Origin: Flammulina velutipes
Taxonomy: Eukaryota > Basidiomycota > Agaricomycetes > Agaricales > Physalacriaceae
Reading direction: 5' to 3'
Assembly: GCA_011800155.1 (NCBI GenBank)
Contig: CM022369.1
Span: 3,348,001 to 3,412,000 of the forward strand
DNA length: 64,000 nt
Under the pieces are notes generated by a model. The model worked only from the letters and a program-made list of their open reading frames with translations. It searched no databases and was not told where the DNA came from. Of the stretch, positions 56,054 through 64,000 are shown piece by piece; position 1 is the first letter of the stretch, and each line of letters opens with the position of its first letter. Position numbers and translations under genes: made by a program.

Positions 56054-57202
56054 TCAAAGAAGCCAATCACCTGTGAAGAGATATTCAATCAGCGCCGTCA
56101 CGACACGAACATTGACGCTGTTCCTAATCAGCTTGTACTGCGACTTCCTCGATATGTCCGCTGAAAAGGAGAAAGTCATCTCGTCGGGTTGGTTAAAGTC
56201 GAACAATCGCAGCAGCTCGTCCGGCGTAAAGTACCGCAATCGTAGGGGAGTGAGAACGGCAACGGCGTCTTGATCTCCGGACGCTTGGGCAGCGAGGAAG
56301 GCGTCGAACACCTCTGTTGTCTACCGAGAGATGAACGGACGCGAATTATAGGAAGGAACATAAACTCACATCAAGACTATCTTCCATTTGCAGGATTGAG
56401 CCTGCACGTTCGACAAGTTGAGTGTAACCTGATGAAACATTGGGCTTTGTTGAAAAGGAGTAGAAACCCCGTACCTCGTGTAAAACAACACGATCTAGTG
56501 TCGCTAGGACGCACGATATCATATAGTCGACCCCACTTAGCGAGGACCCTCGTCGGGATGGCGTACTCCTCCTCCGTTGATGTCGACAGGTAATGTGATA
56601 TTGGGGGTGTTTGTTGGTCAGGCAGCACCAGGTCCACGACGAACGGCGCCCTGCGAGCAAGACAGTAATAACGTTTTCGGGAATTAGGGATGCCAAATTG
56701 CGATGGTGAGAGCAAGAGCTCCTTCGTATGATATTCAAGCGACGCTAGCGTGTCACATAGCGTTGTTCGCGTCGTCGAACTCTGACTAGCACTGGTCAGT
56801 TTGGGCAGCGCAGAGAAAATCTAGACTTACTTCAAATCCAGCCACGTTCTCTACCAGAATATAGCTTGGTCTCTCCTTCATCGATGGAAGAACGTTGCGA
56901 ACGAGATGCAGAAAAGATGCTGCTCTGGGGTCGTCTGCACCTTTTGCATTTGGATTAAGAGTCGTGTACGGCTGACAAGCAGGGGACAGCAGCCATAGAT
57001 CAGCAACTGGAAGCGACTCTGTCGACAGCTTGGTTATGTCGACGCGCTGGCAGTTGGACGCGGGAAAATTGTGTGCATAAACGCGAGTTGCAGTCTGATC
57101 CCAGTCGTAGGCAGCAACGAGCTCGCTTTGTACGTTGCTTCGGCACAGTGCGAGATGAAGACCGCCAATACCGCTGTAGAATTCTAGTGCGCGGATAGAC
57201 AT
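56054..57202 (-). CDS. DNMT2: Dnmt2-type cytosine-5 tRNA methyltransferase (331 aa)
   Basis: Exons 57202-56831, 56781-56475, 56428-56370 and 56311-56054 give an intact 331-aa frame, like the fission-yeast homologue in size. Motif I is ALEFYSGIGGLHLAL; motif IV SPACQPYT has the catalytic Cys76; then ADDPRAASFLHLVRNVLP, motif VI LVENVAGFE. Exon 2 gives LLLSPSQFGIPNSRKRYYCLARR, WGRLYDIVRPSD and the Dnmt2-diagnostic CFT (SCCFTRGY). Exon 4 gives LRYFTPDELLRLF and RNSVNVRVVTALIEYLF. Dnmt2 methylates C38 of tRNA-Asp and some other tRNAs, using SAM. The second residue of the usual PPCQ is Ala (PACQ). Three broken copies lie at 49655, 51844 and 60731. The start MSIRALEF is the conserved family start. 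Confidence 0.9.
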
Positions 57203-57218
57203 GGTGGTGTAAGGCAAG

Positions 57219-57482
57219 ATGTCGGCAAACACGGCCCGATTCCTAGCGAAACAACTTGAACCGCAACAACCATTACATTTCAGTAAGTATCTACCCCAAT
57301 ACACAGAATCCATCCATCTTGCCGATTTGCTCGCCAATGTCCGTCCATTCGATCTCTCTACCCTCACGGAAATTATTTCTCACTGGCATACCAAAGGGCA
57401 CATCCTCGTCGCCCACCATATCCGTCACTCGTCGTCCTGGTGGTGGCTTTGGAACGCGCTCTATCGTCTGGCTGTTAGATAA
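57219..57482 (+). CDS. Divergent ORF next to Dnmt2, doubtful (87 aa)
   Basis: An open frame of 87 codons starts 16 bp from the Dnmt2 ATG on the other strand (MSANTARFLAKQLEPQQPL..), ending WNALYRLAVR. A GTAAGT donor at 57282 could splice it to a later exon. The region just upstream of all Dnmt2 copies is similar (GTCGGCAAAC), but the frame is not kept in the others. The lack of room for two promoters argues against it. Confidence 0.25.
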   Translation: MSANTARFLAKQLEPQQPLHFSKYLPQYTESIHLADLLANVRPFDLSTLTEIISHWHTKGHILVAHHIRHSSSWWWLWNALYRLAVR

Positions 57483-58939
57483 ACCAATTAGATCTTTGTG
57501 CGCACCCAACGACGGCCAGTACCCCGAACGCGAAATCAAGTTTCTCCAAGAGTGTGGCGGTAACAGCAAAAAACAACGCCAAAGCGATTTTCCACCATTG
57601 CCCATTGGCATGCGAGTATCCGTGCCTTGAATTGGATGTTCTCGGAACTTTGTTGGCGCTGGTAACGCTCGGGGCGAATCAGCCTTTCCCGATTCTGCTA
57701 GGCTAGCTGGTCATAGCATCACGAAGCAGCTCCTTCAAGCTTATTATTCTCTGCGTGCCCCCACAGTATCGCATACACCAACTCTGGTGACATATGGAAA
57801 AACTCCGGCGTTCTAAATGGCTCTTCCTTCTTATAGCATCGTCGATCTCCATTTCCATAGATCTACCAGTTCGTTACTCGCTCTTGGTTTTTCAAAGCTC
57901 AACGCATGGGTGGGTTAATTCTAGAACATGCTACTTCTATCGGCATACATGTTGAAAGCTGGCTTAGCGATTGTGCAAACGCGCTGCATGTTCACGATCA
58001 CTGGTTCACTGTGCTTAGTAGTACTGCCACTTCCCAGTGCAGACACTGCAGGGGCTCATGACTTTCAATACTCCGCCATTCTCTGCGTCAAACAGATATG
58101 TTATTCAAACTTCCGCGTCCAACAGAGAGAATCACTCAATCTACACTAGAAATTGTATTTTAATATTCGGACGGCGTAGTGTCGGGACTTTCAAGTTATG
58201 TACTTTGCGATGCCATTTGGCTATACAGTCTAGATGATTGTTGTGAAACGAGCGTCATCCAAGTATGCAACATAACGAAAGTCTACACATATGTCGGATT
58301 TGTTGAGCCAAGCTCTTGTACGCAGTTGTGGCGGTACAGTATTGCGACTATTCAATTGATCTCTTGAACACATCTTACGAATAGAAGACAGAAACGAGTC
58401 CCAAATCTCGATGGTATCGCTTGTGCTTCACAACCAGTCATGACCCGCACATACATTTCGAAGCTGATGTCAAAACACCAGAGGCAAAGGTGACTTCATC
58501 GTGATTTGAAGTTAATGCACTCAGACAGCTTTCTCTACTTAGTCGACAACGGAATTCTACAAGGAGAATGTTTTTCAAGGTCGTCCGGACACTGAGCATA
58601 CGATAGTCAACATGTTGCAATGACGCATCATGGTATTACTGGTAGTTCTGCTACTCGTAGATCGGACGCTGTGTTTGGAAGTGACGTAGCATTTCCATTC
58701 CGAGCGCTCTCCTCCCATGAACCGCAACTCAGCGCAGGCTACGCCATAACGTAGTCGTATCTTCTGACGATTCAGTGCCACACAGCTACAATTCGCTTCG
58801 CTACCTCCGAGTCGGAGCCTTCATAGCCCCCTCAGATGGAGTTACGACCGATGCTGTCTTGGGACAGGGGTAGGGGATATTTAACCTGCAACGGAAGCTT
58901 CATCATACGAACCAGCTGGTCTGTGACCTCCTACATCTC
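57483..58939. other. Intergenic, promoter of secreted gene 2
   Basis: No gene supported. Near the 3' end it carries the flank shared by all three secreted-family genes: GGATATTTAA (about 58874) and AACCAGCTGGTCTG..TACATCTC before the ATG. Confidence 0.45.
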
Positions 58940-60202
58940 ATGTTGTTCAATATCGCGCACTTCAACGCCCTGGTGGCGTTTCTCGCTGCGCTCTCCCTTC
59001 CATCCGCAAGCGCACAGTAAGTATCTGTGGCTTTGTTAAATGATAAGCTCACCAGATTCAACTAGCCCGCTTGACAGAGATGATAATCCTTCCGTTTCAC
59101 TGGAACGAGCTACAAATGTGTCTGCCCGAGCTGACGATGAACCACCTGGATACTCAGAGATAGGAGAGGAGCTACCTGGTTACAGCGAAGAACCGTCCGA
59201 GGGTTCCCCACCCGAATACATTGTGGGGGCAGGTCCGGGGCTCCAGGTAGTGAGGTCTATCAAGATCGACGAGAAAAAGATGACAGCAGTTGTCAATAAA
59301 GGAAAAGTGTACCGTCTTGCTGCGAACCCCGCCGAGCTAGGCGTTCCGGACAGAAATGCGCTTCACAGGAAGTACTACATGATTGATGATACCCCAGAAT
59401 CTGGCGAGGAGCCAATTAAGGTAGCTGTCATCAAGATCGTTGACCTGCTCAAGGCGAACAAAATTGATAAGAGCGTTCCGAAGATTTTGCAGGAAGAAGG
59501 GTATTTCTGGGGAAAGGTATGTTCGTTAATCGTGATTTTTCTGGCACTGAAAATCGATATGGGTCCCAGTTCAGATATTATATGTGGGACAAGACCATAA
59601 AACATACCGATAAGCACAAGAAACTGGTCAAGTGGGAATACCATGTCGCATACTTGGCCCTTAGAAACGGGTTGGATTTGAACGATGTTCAAGAAACGGA
59701 TGATGGCGAACGAGAGCCCGTGCTTAGAGAGCTGATGTATCTCCACGAGTGGGCTATAGCACAGCAGTGGACGTCGGCCAATGTCAAATCAAGGTTGGCC
59801 AAATGCAAGTCGACAGCGATAAAGACACATGAAACAATTGCAGCAAGAGGCTTCGGGTACGTCCTTCCATTTAATCGAAAGCTGGTTGCAGCGGTTCTGA
59901 CACTGTGTAGGATAACAAATCTCAGCCCGAAAGTGTGGTTGACGGATGCGGATTGTTCGGTTTGGGTGCCAAATCAGATGGATCCGAGCTACAAATACGT
60001 GAACCCTAGAACTGGATCGGAGATCAAAGTGAGAGGCGCAAAGAAACTCAAGGATAATAAAGCAAAGAACAAATACTTAACGGACGTAAAGCACAGGTTG
60101 AAGGAGGAGGTGTTTAAGGTATCAGCTCTGCAGGAGCAAGGATACACGTATGTCACTATGGAGCATGACATCGCTGAAGGGAATCTAGACCATTACACGT
60201 AG
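58940..60202 (+). CDS. Predicted secreted protein with PPGYSE motifs, copy 2 (364 aa)
   Basis: Exons 58940-59016, 59078-59516, 59570-59856 and 59911-60202 give 364 aa, all junctions GT-AG and in phase with copies 1 and 3. The signal peptide ends SASA-Q (residues 1-25). A Pro/Glu/Ser-rich segment (PPGYSEIGEELPGYSEEPSE) precedes the conserved domain (RSIKIDEKKMTAVVNKGKVY, YYMIDDTPESGEEPIKV, ILQEEGYFWGK, WDKTIKHTDKHKKL, WLTDADCSVWVPNQMDPSYKY, VSALQEQGYTYVTMEHDI). This is the least altered copy. No known family recognised; a secreted or cell-wall role is plausible from the signal peptide only. Confidence 0.8.
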
Positions 60203-60499
60203 ACAGGGTTTTGATACGAGGTGACTTGATAACCTATCATATATAGCCCGTTAGATCAAAGCCAATGCGAGAAAAAAAGGTGTAGATTACCTCGAAAAGA
60301 CTAGGAGGTGTTATAGCTATGTATCGATTGAGGTTTATTGATTCTAAGGAAGAGGCACGTCACTCGAATCACAGGTTTGGCCTTCAGCGGAGCGGAGGAG
60401 TATCGGAAGTGGCAGTCGGGAGTGGCGGACGTGCGGCTCGTGCGATAGCCTGGGAGATGACATACTCAGGCAAGAGGAATCTACCTCGTCAGTTTCCAT
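60203..60499. other. Intergenic
   Basis: No gene supported; a plus-strand frame of 60 codons (60319-60501) is probably chance. Confidence 0.35.
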
Positions 60500-60730
60500 A
60501 AAACGATGCCGTCAAGGATGTGATTAACACCGCTCTTCTCGATGACACAGCGTATACAGCGTCCGTACGACACCCAACGTAAAAGCCAAGTCGTGATCCG
60601 CTCGAACGAGATATTGTCAAGAGATCCATTATTCAACCTCAAAAATGTTCTTGATCGCAGGTCCGGGAGAGAAGAGTACTGCTAGAGATGGAGACAAAGC
60701 CAGTCGAAACAAAGCTGCCCGAAGGCCGTT
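60500..60730 (-). pseudogene. Caleosin gene remnant (C-terminal part)
   Basis: Similar to 33050-33315 of the caleosin gene on the same strand: GATGCCGTCAAGGATGTGAT, a CTCGAACG stretch, and the best-conserved part 60658-60725 (GAAGAGTACTGCT-GAGATGGAG..GAAACAAAGCTGCCCGAAGGC), which codes the SFVP..FDSIFEQYSSLPE region in the intact gene. The EF-hand part is missing and the frame is broken. It joins Dnmt2 remnant D at about 60735. Confidence 0.75.
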
Positions 60731-60988
60731 GTTTCTGGTGGGCGAACAAGATGTAGAAAAGACGGCGCCCTAGGGTCGTCTGCACCCTTTGTGTTCGTTG
60801 AGGGTGGTGTACGACTGACAGGCGGGGGATAGTGACCATGGGTTGGCGAATGGGAACGCCCGCGGAAAAATTGTGTGCGTGAACCTGATCCCAGTAGTAG
60901 GCAGAAAAGAGATCACTTGGTACTTTTCTTCGAGCGCAAGACGGAGACCGCCAATAACGCTATAGAATTGCAGTGTGCGGATAGACAT
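60731..60988 (-). pseudogene. Dnmt2 remnant D (exon 1 only)
   Basis: Starts MSIRTLQFYSVIGGLRLAL, so two of the motif I glycine-loop positions are altered, then loses segments (about 70 bp) and shifts frame. SPACQSYTTLNEHKG is still readable. Nothing after the region corresponding to ADDPRA is left; it joins the caleosin remnant. Confidence 0.85.
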
Positions 60989-61694
60989 GGTGGTGAAACG
61001 CAAGAGGTCGGCAAAACCGGCCCGACAAATCTCATCTTAACATGACAACCACTTTCACATTAGGCCAGACTCGCTATCGGAATCCACCAAGCTATGATAG
61101 AGAGCAGGCTTAAGCCTGGCTGGCGTACTGCAATTTAAACACTGGTTAACCATACTGCTTACCTGTGCTCACGCTCGTCGACGGGACACTGCAGAGGCTC
61201 ATGGCTTGAAACACTCTGGCTATACGCTGTGAATACGCTGAAAACTGAGGAGAGCAGTTGTGGCAGTCCAGCCTCTAGGCTTGTCACTGACTCGATTGAT
61301 ATCATGGTCCATCGGACACCTCTCGGAGGGTGCTGTAGAAGTCGAATGCAAAAATCTAGATGGCATCGCTTAGACTTCTCAACCAGTCACGGTCCGTATG
61401 CACCTTCTATCCGAAGTTGAAGCGGCCAGAGGGGACTTTGTCCTGTCTACGCTGGCATATGGCTTGAGGTAGTTCCAATATGACCAAATGGTCTCCTCTA
61501 GTAGTACTGACGGCATTATAAGTACATCTCACAGCTACAGCTTCACGCATCGCTCTGTTATAGCCATATGGAACTGCGCCACGGATGCTGTCTTTGGGCA
61601 GTAACGGTGGCCCACAGGGAATATTTAACGCGACCTATCAACAGAAAGTCAGGAACATCTCAAAGACCAGCTGGACTGTGGCCTCCCACATCTC
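60989..61694. other. Intergenic, promoter of secreted gene 3
   Basis: No gene supported. 61617-61694 carries GGGAATATTTAA and AAGACCAGCTGGACTG..CACATCTC, the flank shared by the secreted-family genes. Confidence 0.45.
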
Positions 61695-62950
61695 ATGTTA
61701 TTCAATATTGCGCACTTCAACGCCCTGGTGGCATTACTTGCTGCATTTTCGCTTCCGTTCGCAAGAGCACAGTACGTCTCCGTATCTCAGTTGAACTATC
61801 AGCTCACTAAATTCAATAAGCCCATTTGACAGGGATATTTCTTCCGTTTCACTGGAACGCACTGCGAATGTGTCTGCCAGAGCTGACAATGAACCTCCTG
61901 ATTATTCGGAGGCACCAGACGAAGAGCTACCTGGGTACAGCGAAGAACCGCCCGAGGGTTCACCACCCGAATACGTTGTGAACATAGGGGGCGAAATAGT
62001 ATTGAAATCGGTCAAGGTCGATGAGGACAAGATGACGGCAACTGTCAATAAAGGGAAAGTGTATCGTCTTGTTCCAAACCCTGCCGAGCTAGGTGCTCCG
62101 GACAAAAATGGACTGAACAGGAGGTACTATATGATTGATGATACCCCAGAAATCGGCGAGGAGCCAATTAAGGTAGCTGTCCTCAAGATCGTTGACCTGC
62201 TTAAGGCGAATAAATTTCATAATAAGAGTGTTCCGAAGATTTTGCAAGAAGAGGGCTATTTCTGGGGAAAGGTATGTTCGTCAATTGTGGTGTTCGTCCT
62301 CTACTCAGACATATCTCAGCTGAGATTATTCATGTGGCACAAAACCATAAAACAAGTTGATAAGCACCATAAACTAAAAAGGTGGGAGTACCACGTCGTG
62401 TATACCGCGCTTCGAAACGGTTTAGACTTGAACGAATTCCAAGAAACGTTATATGGCGAACAGGAAGCTACGCTTAGAGCATTGAAGACCGTCCACGAAT
62501 GGTCTATAGAACAGCAGTGGACGCCGGCGAATGTCGAAGAAAGGTTGGCTCAATGCAAGGCGACAGCAAAGAAAACACATAAAGAATACGCTGAAATAGG
62601 CTTCGGGTACGTCCTTTCAATAGACAGAAATTGTATACGCAGCAGTTCTAACAATGCGCAGGATAACCAATGTCAGTCTGAAAATGTGGTTGACGGACGC
62701 AGACTGTGAGCTTTGGATACCAAATCAGATGGATCCGAGCTACACATACGTGAACCGTCATACCAAGGCGTTGATAAATGTAAGAGGCGCAATGGAACTC
62801 AAGGACGGTAAAGCAAAGGATAAATACTTGAAGGATGTAAAGCACAGATTGAAGGAGGTGTTTACAGTAGAATCTCTCCAGAAGCAAGGAGACACCTTCG
62901 TCCATATGGAGCATGAGATTGCTGAAGGAAATCTAGATGATTACATGTAG
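61695..62950 (+). CDS. Predicted secreted protein with PPGYSE-like motifs, copy 3 (363 aa)
   Basis: Exons 61695-61771, 61833-62271, 62320-62606 and 62662-62950 give 363 aa, with the same intron positions as copies 1 and 2. The signal peptide ends FARA-Q. The acidic Pro-rich part reads PPDYSEAPDEELPGYSEEPPE. The conserved domain is more diverged, mainly after the second intron (LRLFMWHKTIKQVDKHHKLKR, WLTDADCELWIPNQMDPSYTY, VESLQKQGDTFVHMEHEI). It is intact. The fastest-changing part is the middle exon; the acidic YSEE repeats are kept, so they may matter for function. Confidence 0.78.
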
Positions 62951-63061
62951 CATGGGATTGCGATAGCCATTACTTACCAATGAGATACAAAGACTTAGAT
63001 GGCCTGTCACTACACGATATGTTGGAGATCAGGGCAAATGAAAATGAAGTAGTTAGCTCCG

Positions 63062-63160
63062 GGGAGAAGTGAGAAAGGAGCTAAGCGGCGACTTTCCCGC
63101 ATTTGTAAAAATAAATGCCGCCACATATCGTTGATCATTGAAGAAGCATGTGGTTATTGG
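63062..63160 (-). promoter_or_regulatory. Orphan 5' block of the Pro-rich unit
   Basis: On the minus strand it shows, in the same order as before the Pro-rich genes, CACATGCTTCTTCAATGATC, ATGTGGCGGCATTTATTTT, AATGCGGGAAAGTCGCC and AGCTCCTTTCTCACTTCTC. Then similarity stops and there is no MPFT start or Pro-rich gene. It is a solo remnant of a fifth unit. Confidence 0.75.
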
Positions 63161-63722
63161 CAGAATATCTCTCGCCAGATTCGCCGACTGACTGGCTCAA
63201 TCATCGCCGACAGCACAAGAGTTTTCTGAAGAGCGAGCCAAGCAAATGATATCCACTCAAGTTCGGGAGAGTGGTAAAGTATCGATGTCTCGTTATCCAA
63301 TATCCTGCTATAGGTGTCCCAAGAAAGAAAGACTTCATCGTCGCCACCTTGATGGGATAATAACGAGCTAAAAGGAAGTTATGCCTTCATCACGTAGGAC
63401 ATAACTGTGGCCTTTTTTCTGAATAACATTTCATGACACACACATCTTCGTTATGTGGCGCACCTTTATCTACGCAGATTTTGGCTCTGCGTCCTCGATG
63501 CCTGTCTTCGCAGTGTATCAAGGCACTACTTAGCTTAAGACGTGACGTGCGCGTAAATTCCCGCCCCGATCTGGCCTTCTGATCTTTTTCGTATGATAGT
63601 ACCCTAAAAGATAACAATTACTAAGCCAAGTGCATTATTCACCTAATTATTGCCCGACGGGTGCGGGTTATGAATTCATATATCTTCAGTTATAATACCA
63701 ATTGCACACCAGCATCACTGAC
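63161..63722. other. Intergenic upstream of NmrA copy 5
   Basis: No gene supported. 63633-63670 (GTGCATTATTCACCTAATTATTGCCCGACGGGTGCGG) resembles the flank of NmrA copy 1 (GCCTTATTCATTGCCCGACGCG near 31830), showing a shared promoter. Confidence 0.5.
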
Positions 63723-64000
63723 ATGTCGCCCAAACTTGTAGTGATACTTGGCGCCACCGGAAAACAAGGCGGATCCGTCGTTGACGCTCTATTGAAGAAT
63801 CCGGAATCCTACACAGTGCGCGCAGTCACCCGGAATCTCAACAGCGACAGAGCACGGTCTCTCGTTTCTCGAGGCGCCGAAGTCGTCGCTGGGGATCTAG
63901 ATAATCACAACAGCCTCCTGAAAGCCTTCCATGTAAGCATAATTCAAAGCCTTGCACCTTCATGATGACCAACTTACCATGTAGGGCGCATACGCTATAT
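63723..64000 (+). CDS. NmrA-like NAD(P)-binding protein, copy 5 (partial at window end)
   Basis: Exon 1 is 63723-63932 (70 codons: SPKLVVILGATGKQGGSVV, VRAVTRNLNSDRARS, VVAGDLDNHNSLLKAFH). Then come a 52-nt intron and the first 16 nt of exon 2 (GAYA-I) up to the window edge. The intron is at the same codon as in the other copies and the 210-nt exon has no frameshift. It is closest to copy 4 in its intron border (CCATGTAAGC) and in the DNHNSLLKAF segment. Completeness cannot be judged. Confidence 0.85.

Noticed and set aside
1..64000. CRISPR arrays, prokaryotic operons, phage or restriction-modification system (because of the C5-methyltransferase)
   Set aside because: Spliced genes, TATA boxes and the tRNA intron show nuclear fungal DNA, and the methyltransferase has the Dnmt2-specific CFT motif, not that of a restriction-modification enzyme.

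Overview
The window is nuclear DNA of a filamentous basidiomycete, most likely an agaricomycete (mushroom-type) fungus. The signs are genes broken into many exons by introns of about 45-60 nt, a tRNA-Glu(CTC) with its own intron, a typical fungal AA9 lytic polysaccharide monooxygenase, an agaric-type F-box/LRR protein, BTB proteins, NmrA-like reductases and a caleosin. I cannot name the species. All gene models below were built by hand from splice-site reading, frame continuity and comparison of copies within the window; none was checked against a database.

Left third (1-28 kb). This part mixes conserved housekeeping genes with duplicated genes. It holds an 88-aa five-exon gene, a membrane-anchored protein-kinase-like gene, an SMN homologue, the tRNA, an aspartic peptidase that has lost its second catalytic motif, a Pro-rich gene of unknown function (copy A), a BTB gene, a CDC50/LEM3 flippase subunit, an F-box gene, the AA9 enzyme, NAA38, a second BTB gene, an aldo-keto reductase, Pro-rich copy B, a BTB remnant and a second aspartic peptidase with both catalytic motifs.

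Middle (29-50 kb). A tandem F-box duplication reads as one fused 739-aa frame. It is followed by a cluster of NmrA-like genes (four here and a fifth at the window end) interleaved with MYND-finger genes, a caleosin, Pro-rich copy C and a pair of Cys-containing hypothetical genes. Duplication is rampant: one MYND copy is a remnant, one MYND gene has a degenerate finger, and one NmrA copy carries a 2-nt frameshift. An AT-rich, repeat-like island occupies 45.3-47.3 kb.

Right part (49.6-64 kb). One apparently intact Dnmt2-type (tRNA cytosine-5) methyltransferase lies among three broken Dnmt2 copies. One of these is fused to a caleosin remnant and one abuts a broken MYND copy. Interleaved is a direct array of three genes for a predicted secreted protein with PPGYSE-type motifs.

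Overall the region has been built by repeated local, often inverted, segmental duplication of a few gene modules (Dnmt2, MYND, NmrA, caleosin, Pro-rich unit, secreted family, BTB, aspartic peptidase), followed by decay of some copies. Nothing seen suggests an operon-like functional system. The most unusual content is the Dnmt2/MYND/NmrA module, the Pro-rich repeat unit with its conserved 5' block and a short dyad element, and the secreted three-gene array.
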